Part shown: positions 37,891-46,104 of the stretch, piece by piece
Position numbering within the stretch: position 1 is the first letter of the stretch
Layout: the number at the start of each line of letters is the position of its first letter
DNA from: an uncultured Eubacteriales bacterium
GTDB lineage: Bacteria > Bacillota > Clostridia > Lachnospirales > Lachnospiraceae
Direction: 5' to 3'
Assembly: GCA_900314565.1 (NCBI GenBank)
Contig: OMVU01000027.1
Location: 1 to 64,000 of the forward strand
DNA: 64,000 nt
The notes under the pieces: generated by a model
Databases searched by the model: none
Seen by the model: only the letters and a program-made list of their open reading frames with translations
Told to the model about the DNA's origin: nothing
Translations under genes and position numbers: made by a program

Positions 37891-38305
37891 GGATTCATTT
37901 CCTCCTCTAATAACGCCAGTCATTATCTGACTGAATCCGTTCGGATGCCGATTCCGCAGCCACGCATGCTTCGCATTCGCAGGCTGTATCCGGCTCCGAT
38001 CAATACTGTACATGACCAGACAGCGATCCGCAGCAGAAGCTGTCTCCGCGCGTGATTCCACCGGGAATTTCTTTACGAAATCAGTGTCTCACATCTGTTT
38101 TTCATTTTCCAGTTCATTTTGACGAAAACGCGAAAGTTGCAACATTATTCCATATATATGAGTAAATTGAACATCCTGCGGAGGGGAAGCCTCCGGGTCT
38201 TTTCAAGATACCGTCTCCGCACTTTCAGATTCGCACTCAGCATACCTGCAGCGAGTCTGACCGTACACCGTGATGACCGGCTTCCGTCTTGCTGTTAAGC
38301 GTTTA
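37891..38305. other. Non-coding gap between hypE and galK
   Basis: No gene is apparent. A GC-rich hairpin (GGAGG-GGAAG-CCTCC, about 38180-38196) and an AT-rich stretch (38100-38165) are present; the latter may carry the galK promoter, but I cannot assign boxes. A sequence of about 50 bp near 37945-37995 resembles 49750-49795, at the end of a nitrogenase-like gene. Confidence 0.4.
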
Positions 38306-39310
38306 TCAGCATATTCTCGGCAGGAGCTCACCCCCCGGAGGAGGAAGCAGCGTCTCCGCACCGATCGGTGTTCTCACCACCACCCGGCCGGGCATCGTGT
38401 CGGTGACCTCACCGATAATGGCGGCATTTTCCGAATACTTTCCTTTTCGTAAAACATCAAGGAGCTTCTCTGCCTGCTCCGCCGGGGCAAAGACGACCAT
38501 CCGCCCCTCGCAGGCAAGGTAGAGCGGTTCAAGCCCCAGCATTCCACAGACACCGGATACCGCCGGATCTACCGGGACCGAGGAACGTTCAAGGCGGATC
38601 CCGACATGACTCTCTGAAGCGATCTCATAGAGGACCGTTCCCACACCGCCGCGTGTCGCATCGCGGATCACATGGATCTCCCGCGTCGCCGCGAGCATTG
38701 ATCGGACCGTCTCCCAGAGAGGTGCGCAGTCCGATGTCACATCGGCCTCTATGCCGAAGGCATCTCTCGCAAGAAGGATTGCCGCTCCGTGACGGCCCAC
38801 ATCGCCGGTCACAAGGATCTTATCTCCCGGCTTCGCATACGCCCCTGAGAGCTCTGCACCCGGAAGGATCTCCCCGACCGCCGTCGTTGTAATGAAAACA
38901 CCGTCGACCTGGCCCTTTCCCGCGACCTTGGTATCGCCCGCGACGATCTTCACGCCTGCTTCCTTTGCGGTCTCAGCCATGGAAGCAGCCAGCTTCTCGA
39001 GCTTTGCGACCGGGAAGCCTTCCTCCACGACAAAAGCACATGTGAGATAAAGGGGTCTGGCTCCCATGCAGGCCAGATCATTGACAGTCCCGCAGATGCT
39101 GAGCTTGCCGGCATTTCCACCCGGAAATTCATAGGGCGAGACGATAAATCCGTCCGTGGACATGGCGATCCTGCCCTGCGGGGCAGGAAGCACAGCGGCG
39201 TCATCCGCCGTAAGAAATTCATTGTCAAAGTACTTTTTGAAGAGGCCGCCGATGAGTTCGGAGGTCTTTTTTCCTCCCGACCCGTGGGCCAGTGTGATCA
39301 TAGTATCCAT
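38306..39310 (-). CDS. hypE: Hydrogenase maturation protein HypE
   Basis: HypE dehydrates the carbamoyl group received from HypF on its C-terminal cysteine, giving a thiocyanate that supplies CN- for the [NiFe] centre. I start at 39310 (GGAAACT before ATG), giving 334 residues; the 44 upstream codons run through repeat sequence. HGSGG (9-13), AIR-synthase-type ATP and C-terminal domains, and the essential final PRIC (C334) are present. It is the last gene of hypF-(membrane protein)-hypC-hypD-hypE. An intact tail argues for activity. Confidence 0.95.
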   Translation of the reverse strand: MDTMITLAHGSGGKKTSELIGGLFKKYFDNEFLTADDAAVLPAPQGRIAMSTDGFIVSPYEFPGGNAGKLSICGTVNDLACMGARPLYLTCAFVVEEGFPVAKLEKLAASMAETAKEAGVKIVAGDTKVAGKGQVDGVFITTTAVGEILPGAELSGAYAKPGDKILVTGDVGRHGAAILLARDAFGIEADVTSDCAPLWETVRSMLAATREIHVIRDATRGGVGTVLYEIASESHVGIRLERSSVPVDPAVSGVCGMLGLEPLYLACEGRMVVFAPAEQAEKLLDVLRKGKYSENAAIIGEVTDTMPGRVVVRTPIGAETLLPPPGGELLPRIC

Positions 39311-39354
39311 AGTTTCCTTTCCGGAGCCCTCTCTAGAGGGCTGCTCATCAAGTA

Positions 39355-39490
39355 TGTCCCGGCGCGGCTTCGATCCGCCGGAGACTTTGACCTCTGATAC
39401 GGGTCCATATCCCGTATCAGAGAACAGTTTCTCTTTCCGCATCCGTCTTTACGATCCGGATCACAGAAATTCTGCGTCAGAAATCAGAGA
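39355..39490 (-). repeat. Partial family C/D repeat between hypD and hypE
   Basis: Read on the minus strand it begins 3 bases after the hypD stop with AATCTCTGATTTCTGACGCAG, the family head, and later contains a CCGGCGGATCGAAGCCGCGC block. It also contains a perfect inverted repeat CTGATACGGG...CCCGTATCAG (39397-39421) that may act as an mRNA hairpin in the operon. Confidence 0.7.
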
Positions 39491-39493
39491 TTC

Positions 39494-40558
39494 TCAGACC
39501 ATGTCATATTTATAATAGGCCGAGCATGTCCCTTCGGAGGACACCATGCAGGCGCCGACCGGGTGCTCCGGCGTACAGACCTTCCCGAAGATCGGACATT
39601 CCTTCGGCTTGATCTTTCCCATGAGTACATCCCCGCACCGGCAGGCCGGATTGGGTCTTCCGTGCATCTCCGGGATCCCGAATCGGATCCTTGCATCGAA
39701 TTCCCCGTACTCCGGCCGACGGAGGCGAAGTCCCGAGCCGGGGATCTTCCCGATTCCGCGCCAGACGGCGTCGCAGGGCTCCATGACCTCCTCTATAAGT
39801 GCTCTTCCGATCGGCGTTCCCTCCTCCGCGACGACTCTCGGATATGCATTCTCCGCAAATGCAGTCCCCTTTTCAAGGCGAAGGATGATCATCGCGATCG
39901 CAGTCAGGATCTCGGAGGCCGTAAAACCGCAGACGACACCGGAAATTCCCTCTTTCTGAAGTTCACGGTAAATTTTCATCCCCGTGATCGCGCTCACGTG
40001 ACCCGGATAGAGAAATGCGTCCGCACTTCCGCGCAGCGCCCGATAGGCTTCGTCCATGGTCTTGTTGGCTGTCAGCAGAGTGAAGTTCTTCAGTCCGCTC
40101 TCTTTCGCCTTTTTCACGGCGAGGCAGGACGCGGGGACCGTCGTCTCAAAGCCGACGGACAGAAAAACGACCTGTCTTTCCGGATCCTCCTCCGCGAGCG
40201 CGACCGCGTCAAGCGGAGAATAGACGATCTTCACGGAACCTCCCCTCGCCCTCACGCCGGCAAGATTCATCTCCGTTCCCGGTACACGGACGAGATCTCC
40301 GAAGGTCGCGATCACCGCCTTTTTTTCAAGGGCCAGACAGACCGCCTCGTCTATGAACCCCGTCTCCGTCACGCAGACCGGACATCCGGGGCCTGAGATC
40401 AGGCGGATATTTTCGGGAAGGATCCCGCGGATCCCCTGCTCAAAGATCGCATGGGTATGTGTCCCGCAGACTTCCATGATGCGGATCGGCGGTCCGTCGT
40501 ATCCGCGCACAATTTCAAGAGCGCTCCTCCGCGCCTTCTTTTCCGTATTCTGACCCAT
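39494..40558 (-). CDS. hypD: Hydrogenase maturation protein HypD
   Basis: HypD is the iron-sulfur scaffold on which, with HypC, the Fe(CN)2CO unit is built. The 354 residues are full length. MEVCGTHTH (28-36), GPGCPVCV (56-63), SVGFETTVPA and the C-terminal [4Fe-4S] cysteines (CRCGD, ECPIFGKVC, GTCSAYYKY) are present. It starts three bases after hypC. The stop codon touches a family C/D repeat. Confidence 0.96.
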   Translation of the reverse strand: MGQNTEKKARRSALEIVRGYDGPPIRIMEVCGTHTHAIFEQGIRGILPENIRLISGPGCPVCVTETGFIDEAVCLALEKKAVIATFGDLVRVPGTEMNLAGVRARGGSVKIVYSPLDAVALAEEDPERQVVFLSVGFETTVPASCLAVKKAKESGLKNFTLLTANKTMDEAYRALRGSADAFLYPGHVSAITGMKIYRELQKEGISGVVCGFTASEILTAIAMIILRLEKGTAFAENAYPRVVAEEGTPIGRALIEEVMEPCDAVWRGIGKIPGSGLRLRRPEYGEFDARIRFGIPEMHGRPNPACRCGDVLMGKIKPKECPIFGKVCTPEHPVGACMVSSEGTCSAYYKYDMV

Positions 40559-40561
40559 TTC

Positions 40562-40774
40562 TCACCCCTCAAGCATATCCAGAAGTTCTTCAGTCTCCGT
40601 CTCATCGTCCGCTGTGATCTTCGCAATGGCGATCCCGGCATGCACCATCACGTAATCTCCCGGCTCCAGATCGGAGAGGAGCTCCGTCGAGATCTCGCGG
40701 CGGGCACCCGTCGCGTCGACGACGGCGGTACCGTTTTTCATTTTCACAATTTTAGCAGGTAATCCCACACACAT
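40562..40774 (-). CDS. hypC: Hydrogenase maturation chaperone HypC
   Basis: A 70-residue HypC/HybG chaperone. It has the obligatory MCVGLPAKIV start, whose C2 binds the iron unit, and VHAGIAI with H45. It works with HypD in the next gene. A family B repeat lies just upstream, between it and the membrane-protein gene. Confidence 0.95.
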   Translation of the reverse strand: MCVGLPAKIVKMKNGTAVVDATGARREISTELLSDLEPGDYVMVHAGIAIAKITADDETETEELLDMLEG

Positions 40775-40804
40775 ATTCTTTCTCCTTCTTTATATAGATG
40801 CTGA

Positions 40805-40880
40805 CAGGCGCTTGCGACACTCTGTGGGAATGGAATTGTGTGAACAATTCCCATGAAGCACAGACTTTCGCAATTGCCTG
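40805..40880 (-). repeat. Minimal family B repeat (ends only)
   Basis: The two inverted ends of family B (CAGGCGCTTGCGACACTCTG and GCACAGACTTTCGCAATTGC) are joined with only GGAATTGTGTGAACAATTCC between them; the core of about 150 bp is absent. It lies inside the hyp operon. Confidence 0.8.
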
Positions 40881-40913
40881 ACAGCTGCTGAGATCTCCGC
40901 TGTCGAAGATCCA

Positions 40914-41870
40914 TCAATGCTCTTTGACTGATCCTTTCTCCGTCTCCGCCTTCAGATCATTTTCCTGTGCCCCCTTCGCCTCCTTTGTCCCCGGTTCCTC
41001 TTCAAATTCCAGGAGCCGGCGCAGCTCATCATCCTCGAGCCGCTTCCGATAAGCAGCAAGCTCCTGCTCAGGCATTTTCGGCACAACTGCGAGCCCCATG
41101 GCGATCATTCTCTCCCGCCGCTTGCCGTGCAGCGCCAGCCAGCCGATGATCGAAAACGTGAGCGCTCCGATGAAATTGACGAACAGATCCTCCATCGTGT
41201 CAATGAGGCCAAGGTCCACATATCCGCCGACCCCCATCTCAGTCCCGTTGATCGACATCTCGGTGATATTCCGCATGATCCACGGTCTCTGGACCTTCAT
41301 CGGATTCAGGAGAACGCTGCTCACGGTGTGTACGACTGTGTCCTTCTGCATATCCAGAAGAAGGATGTGATCTGCCGCGTATTCGAAGAATTCCCACAGC
41401 ACTCCGATCGTCATCGAAAAGCTGAACGAGACAATGACGATCAGGAGAGGAGACATCCGAAAAAAGACTTTTTCATCCTTGTCCAGACAGAGGGCCAGCG
41501 AAAAGCCGATCGCCCCGCATAAAAATCCGTTCAGTGTGTGCAGCATGATGTCCCAGTAAGGGATCGCCGTATAGTAACTGTTGACCTCCCCGAGGATCTC
41601 AGCCGCGTAAATAAAAAGCAGGATGATCACCTCAAGCACCTGCGGAAAATCAACGTTGAGCCTCACCTGAACGACCATTGGCACGACAAAAAGCAGCAGC
41701 GTGAGCACACAGAGCATCACACTCTCATAGTTTCCGAGCATGAACTGGCGGATCATGGAGATCACTACCAGAATTCGAAGGATCAGGAAGACGATGAAGG
41801 TGCCTTTGTGCCTCCTCATCTCCCGGTCCACATCATCCCAGAATTTTTTTCTCTTCTCTCTGGCTGTCAT
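40914..41870 (-). CDS. Polytopic membrane protein of unknown function in the hyp operon
   Basis: I start at 41870, where GGGGAG lies nine bases before ATG (318 residues); the open frame to 41960 overlaps hypF without a ribosome site. About six or seven hydrophobic helices lie between residues 25 and 250. The most notable motif is YWDIMLHTLNGFLCGAIGF, which resembles the YDxxxH core of DUF2238-type membrane proteins, with a later WEFFEYAADH. The C-terminus (250-318) is charged and cytoplasmic. The two His/Asp/Glu motifs in membrane helices could bind metal. Its place between hypF and hypC suggests a role in the hydrogenase system, perhaps metal supply, but this is inference. Confidence 0.8.
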   Translation of the reverse strand: MTAREKRKKFWDDVDREMRRHKGTFIVFLILRILVVISMIRQFMLGNYESVMLCVLTLLLFVVPMVVQVRLNVDFPQVLEVIILLFIYAAEILGEVNSYYTAIPYWDIMLHTLNGFLCGAIGFSLALCLDKDEKVFFRMSPLLIVIVSFSFSMTIGVLWEFFEYAADHILLLDMQKDTVVHTVSSVLLNPMKVQRPWIMRNITEMSINGTEMGVGGYVDLGLIDTMEDLFVNFIGALTFSIIGWLALHGKRRERMIAMGLAVVPKMPEQELAAYRKRLEDDELRRLLEFEEEPGTKEAKGAQENDLKAETEKGSVKEH

Positions 41871-41928
41871 AAATCTTTTCTCCCCGTTCGGCGGGTCATC
41901 GCGATCCGTCATGCTGCAGCGAAAAATC

Positions 41929-44511
41929 TCATGTCCCGGATTCCCGGGGCGGTCTGACACTCATTGTGCGCTGAAGCACGCTCATCCCGTAATAAGCCTG
42001 TCCGAGTGCGATACCGCCGTCATTTGCAGGAATCAGAGAATGCACGAGCACCTGAAAGCCGGCCTCCTCGAGAAGATTTCTTGTCCGCTCAAGCAGGAGC
42101 AGATTCTGGAAGCATCCTCCCGAGAGCGCTGCCGTACTGATCCCGGTCTGCTCCCGGATATATTCTGCCCCTCTGAGGATCCCCTGTGCGAGAAACTCAT
42201 GAAAGACATATGCACATCTGCCGACAGTCTCTGTCCTCCCGCGCTCACTCCTCATCTCCCTCATTATGTACTCTGTGACCGGAGTGATCTCAAAAGCGAA
42301 GCGCGGTCCTGTCCCCGGGATCTGACCGCCGGCCTCTTCAGGCAGAATTTCCTCAGTATTAAGCACCGTGATCTCCGCTTCCGGCATCCCGCAGATTTCT
42401 GCTGCCTCTACGTCGTGCGAATGAAGCCAGCTCTCCGCGGCAAATTCCAGCGCCATCGATGCCTCCCCCTCGAAGGTCGAAGCCCTTCGGATCCCGAGCA
42501 TTGCCGACACCGCGTCAAAGACCCTCCCTGCTGAGGTGGACTGCACCGAATTCACGCCGCTCCGCCGCATGAAGGTCTGCATTTTCAGTTCCGCTTCCGT
42601 GCACAGCCCGAGAGAACGGACCGCAGACTCCGCCTCCTGGTCCGACTCCGCCGCATCATAGAGGAGCGAGACGGCGATCCGCCATCCCTCCCGCGATGCA
42701 AGATCACCTCCGGACTGGGTGAAAGGCCGCAGAGATCCCGCCCGGACGAAGTGATCCGGCGAGGCGATCAGAAATTCCCCTCCCCAGACCGTCCCGTCCG
42801 TGCCGTAGCCTGTCCCGTCAAATGAAATTCCGATGCACGGATCCGTCCATCGATTCTCCGCCATACAGGACAGGACGTGGGCAAAATGATGCTGGACCCG
42901 AATGACCGGCAGAGAGAGCTCCTCCGCAAACGCGCTCGAGTTATAGCGCGGATGCAGGTCGCAGACGACCGCGCGGGGCTTCGTCTCGAGAAGCTCCTCC
43001 ATCCGTTCCACCGCCGCGGAGAGCGCATTTACGGATCTGAGATCCGCCAGATCACCGATATACGCGGAGGGATAAACAAGCTCGTCCTTTGCGAGCGCGA
43101 ACGTGTTCTTGAGTTCCCCGCCGACTGCCAGGAGCTCACCTCTTGACCCCTCCGGGAGGACCACCGGGAGCGGTGCGTAACCGCGGGATCTTCGTATCAT
43201 ATAGGGCTTTCCCCGGACGGCCTGCATGACCGAATCGTCCGCCCGCAGGCGGATCATCCGGTCATTGGACAGGATCACATCACACATGGGCGAAAGATAT
43301 CGGACCGCCTCGTCGTCATCCTTGCAGATGGGCGCTCCGGACGGATTTCCGCTCGTCATGACGAATGCATCGGGCATTTCCGTCTTCACGGGACCTGCAT
43401 TCGTATCCGCTGCCTTTGCGGAGACGGGAGTTCCCACTCCTGCCTTTGCGTATCCGGATTCCTCTCCTGCTTTTGCGTATCCGGATTCCTCCCCTGCCTT
43501 TGCACAGCCGGATTTCTCCCCCGCATCTGCCCAGCCGGCTTCCTCCTCCGGATAGGAAAAGAGGAGCATCTGAATGGGCGCGTAGGGAAGCATGACCCCG
43601 ACGGTCGGATTATCCGGCGCGACAAGCGGACTGATGCGTCCGCCATCCTTTCGGTCCAGTATGAGGATCGGCTTCTGGACACCCTCCAGAAATCCCCTGA
43701 AACCTTCCGGGATCTCGCACTCCCGCTCCACCGTCCCGATATCCCGCATCATGACCGCGAAAGGCTTCGCAGGCCTGTGCTTAAGGGCCCGCAGCCGTGC
43801 GACTGCGCTGTCGGACGTCGCATCACAGCAGAGGTGAAAACCTCCGATTCCCTTGATCGCGGCAATCCCACCCTCCCGGATCACCTTCCGCACCAGACGG
43901 ATCGCATCCGGACCGGTCTCCTCCCTCCCCGGGATATAGACCTTCGGCCCGCAGTCATTGCAGCAGACCGGCTGAGCATGAAAGCGGCGGGTCCGGGGAT
44001 CTTTGTATTCCCTTTCGCAGTCAGGACACATGGGAAAAACTCCCATCGACGTCCGCACCCGGTCGTAGGGCATCGAGTCAAGGATCGTAAGCCGCGGACC
44101 GCAGTCCGTGCAGTTGATGAACGGATGCAGGTACCTTTTATTTGACGGATCAAAGAGTTCTTTCCTGCAGGCCGGACAGATCGCAAGATCCGGTGATACG
44201 AAGATCTCCCCCGCCTCCCGGCTGCTCTTTATGATGAGGAACCGCTCTGCCCCTTCCGGCGGAAGTTCCTTCTGATCGATCCGGACGATCGCCGAGACCG
44301 CCGGCGCACGTTCCGGCAGGGCTTTGTAAAATGAAAACACCGCTTCCCGGCTGCCCTCGGCAAAGATTTCCACGAAAGAGCCCTTATTGCAGACACTTCC
44401 GCAGATCTTACACTCATCCGCGAGCCTCGCCACGAACGGTCTGAAACCGATTCCCTGAACGATTCCGTATACCCTTATTCTGAGCCGTATTCTCTGATCA
44501 AGTGCTGTCAT
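41929..44511 (-). CDS. hypF: Carbamoyltransferase HypF
   Basis: HypF makes carbamoyl-AMP from carbamoyl phosphate and loads the carbamoyl group on HypE. The 860 residues contain an acylphosphatase domain (1-95; VQGIGFRPFVARLA), two zinc fingers (CPACRKEL...CTDCGP; CPDCEREY...CNDCGP, about 110-190), a YrdC-like domain (about 200-400) and a Kae1-like domain (about 430-850) with HHFAHVLSCMAE and SFDGTGYGTDG. A low-complexity insert of about 45 residues (about 316-362, repeats of SGYAKAGEE) interrupts the YrdC part and is absent from usual HypF. The remaining motifs look intact. It is the first gene of the hyp operon. Confidence 0.95.
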   Translation of the reverse strand: MTALDQRIRLRIRVYGIVQGIGFRPFVARLADECKICGSVCNKGSFVEIFAEGSREAVFSFYKALPERAPAVSAIVRIDQKELPPEGAERFLIIKSSREAGEIFVSPDLAICPACRKELFDPSNKRYLHPFINCTDCGPRLTILDSMPYDRVRTSMGVFPMCPDCEREYKDPRTRRFHAQPVCCNDCGPKVYIPGREETGPDAIRLVRKVIREGGIAAIKGIGGFHLCCDATSDSAVARLRALKHRPAKPFAVMMRDIGTVERECEIPEGFRGFLEGVQKPILILDRKDGGRISPLVAPDNPTVGVMLPYAPIQMLLFSYPEEEAGWADAGEKSGCAKAGEESGYAKAGEESGYAKAGVGTPVSAKAADTNAGPVKTEMPDAFVMTSGNPSGAPICKDDDEAVRYLSPMCDVILSNDRMIRLRADDSVMQAVRGKPYMIRRSRGYAPLPVVLPEGSRGELLAVGGELKNTFALAKDELVYPSAYIGDLADLRSVNALSAAVERMEELLETKPRAVVCDLHPRYNSSAFAEELSLPVIRVQHHFAHVLSCMAENRWTDPCIGISFDGTGYGTDGTVWGGEFLIASPDHFVRAGSLRPFTQSGGDLASREGWRIAVSLLYDAAESDQEAESAVRSLGLCTEAELKMQTFMRRSGVNSVQSTSAGRVFDAVSAMLGIRRASTFEGEASMALEFAAESWLHSHDVEAAEICGMPEAEITVLNTEEILPEEAGGQIPGTGPRFAFEITPVTEYIMREMRSERGRTETVGRCAYVFHEFLAQGILRGAEYIREQTGISTAALSGGCFQNLLLLERTRNLLEEAGFQVLVHSLIPANDGGIALGQAYYGMSVLQRTMSVRPPRESGT
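43441..43548 (-). repeat. 27-bp in-frame tandem repeats inside hypF
   Basis: Four 27-bp units encode variants of SGYAKAGEE. The two central units are nearly identical in DNA. They lie in the YrdC-like part of hypF and keep the frame, so the array may expand or shrink without loss of the protein. Confidence 0.8.
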
Positions 44512-44633
44512 ACCTTCTCCCGGAATCCATAATCTTTCTTCTTCATTGCGCAGTCTTCGTGACTTTCGTCGTGATACACGCTCTTATTAAAACTTCCCAC
44601 ATCCTTTACTCTTAAAGCTCCCGGATTCAAGAA

Positions 44634-44712
44634 CGCCTCAGCGTTCTTGCCGCGCCGCGCATGGTGCGAAGCACCTTCCTCTTTGCGCGGCTGCGATCCG
44701 CCGGAGGCATTT
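44634..44712 (-). repeat. Partial family C/D repeat upstream of hypF
   Basis: Read on the minus strand it has TGCCTCCGGCGGATCGCAGC, GCGCAAAGAGGAAGGTGCTTC and the terminal palindrome AAGAACGCTGAGGCGTTCTT, as in the full copies. The head part is replaced by the palindromic element at 44713-44930. Confidence 0.8.
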
Positions 44713-44930
44713 ATCTCAGTGGGGGATTGAAACCCGCCACTGAGACGAGCAGGATATTGACCTATCCCCCGCTTATAGAAGCGGGTCTCTTCCCCACTGA
44801 GATAAAAATTTCCACGTCGGGACGCTCCCGCTCGCTCGCACTGGCAGCGGTACTAACTTTCTTTTGAAGCTTTCGCTTTAAAAGAAAGAAGTACCGGCCG
44901 TGCTCGGACGCCCTCCTTTGGAAATTTTTT
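44713..44930. repeat. Long nested palindrome between the nitrogenase-like operon and hypF
   Basis: Two parts are visible. First, ATCTCAGTGGGG (44713-44724) is the exact reverse complement of 44792-44803, with an inner CCCGCTTATAGAAGCGGG. Second, an imperfect palindrome spans 44804-44930: AAAATTTCCA pairs with TGGAAATTTT, and its centre is a strong hairpin, 44848-44870 with 44875-44896. No coding potential is evident. It lies 46 bp after the stop of the last nitrogenase-like gene, so it may act as terminator and RNA stabiliser, or be a MITE. I know no named family that matches. Confidence 0.75.
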
Positions 44931-44976
44931 ATTCCCGGTCGCCACCACACTGATGTATGTGGGAAGTTTCAGATTC

Positions 44977-46104
44977 TCACCCTGCCGACGCATTTCCCGA
45001 GACGGCGAAATGCGGCAGCTCCGTAAATTCGCCCGCATATCCCCGGCAGGCGCGCCGAAGCAGAGGGTCCGCTATGACCAGGTCATACCTTCCCTCCCGC
45101 ACCAGTTCAATAAAATCATCCTCCTCCGAAAGATGCCGGCAGCTTCCGTACGGCATGAAGAAGGTCGCCGTATCGATTTCGGCATCGGGATATGCAAGGA
45201 GCAGCTCCTCCCGGATCGTCAGTGCAAGGACCGCCTGGTGGACGATCAGCACTCTCTTCCCGGAGATATCCCCCGCAAGCATTGCGGAAAATCCCCCCGG
45301 AAGCGGGTAGGAGACCCGGAAGGGCACCCCGGCCTTTTCCTCTATTCTTCTGGCCGCGGCGAGCCCCGACGGGGAAACGACAAGATTCTCACGGAAAGCG
45401 GCGGCGTCCCGGAAGTCTTCAACAGATTCCCCTAAGACCCTCACGAGAGAGCCCCCGCAGCGGGCTGCGCGTTCTCCCACACCGGCAATCGAATCCGAGG
45501 GCAGCAGATCCATCGGTGTCGCGCCGAGGATGCCGAGGGTACCGTTATCGGCATGCGCAGCACAATCGATAGAATCAGCGCCATAGACATGATCAGCACA
45601 GTCGGCATGATCGGCGCTGTCGGATCGACCGGCGTTCCCGCTCACCATGAATTCGTCAAGCAGCGCAAGGTACGCCTTCTCCTGGCCTTTGTCGTAAAGG
45701 TCCATTCCGGTCGTCTGCACCGTCACAGTCGGAATTCCGAACCGGTTCATTCCCATCCTGCGAAGCGCCCGGTAATCCGTAGCGATGACGGCCGGGACCG
45801 GGGTACCCACAAGGGCAAGGAAATTCGCTCCTCCGCCCTCCTTGCCGCCCATGACACGGAGCACTTCCCCGATCTTCTTCATCATCTGCTCGTCACGGCC
45901 GAGGATCGCATCCAGATCGCGCAGTCCGGCCGAGAAGATCGCGCTCCGCTCACTGCTCCAGCGGGGCTCGTCGAAACCGCAGACATTTCCGGTGCAGCCG
46001 CCCGCGTCGATGATCACGATGAGTCCGCCCATCTTAAAAAGCACCTCCGCCGCTCCCGAAATATCGGGCGCGAACGGTGACAAGTATTTCATCAATCCCT
46101 TCAC
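44977..46104 (-). CDS. Nitrogenase component 1-like protein (second pair, B-type subunit)
   Basis: This is a member of the oxidoreductase/nitrogenase component 1 superfamily (NifD/K/E/N, BchN/B, CfbD). I start at GTG 46104 (AAGGAG eight bases upstream; its GTGA overlaps the upstream stop), giving 375 residues. IIDAGGCTGN (C37, matching the first P-cluster-type cysteine), a second C42 and FDEPRWSS are seen. At the place where related proteins have a cysteine before IG(D/T)D it reads VGTPVPAVIATD, so that ligand is missing. A segment rich in Asp, His, Ala and Cys (about 160-185) is inserted. It is homologous to the gene at 48495-49694 and is the last gene of the operon. Confidence 0.85.
   Translation of the reverse strand: MKGLMKYLSPFAPDISGAAEVLFKMGGLIVIIDAGGCTGNVCGFDEPRWSSERSAIFSAGLRDLDAILGRDEQMMKKIGEVLRVMGGKEGGGANFLALVGTPVPAVIATDYRALRRMGMNRFGIPTVTVQTTGMDLYDKGQEKAYLALLDEFMVSGNAGRSDSADHADCADHVYGADSIDCAAHADNGTLGILGATPMDLLPSDSIAGVGERAARCGGSLVRVLGESVEDFRDAAAFRENLVVSPSGLAAARRIEEKAGVPFRVSYPLPGGFSAMLAGDISGKRVLIVHQAVLALTIREELLLAYPDAEIDTATFFMPYGSCRHLSEEDDFIELVREGRYDLVIADPLLRRACRGYAGEFTELPHFAVSGNASAG

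Noticed and set aside
44720..44736. GGGGATTGAAAC, like the end of many CRISPR repeats
   Set aside because: It occurs once, without spaced copies or cas genes nearby, and is part of the palindromic element.
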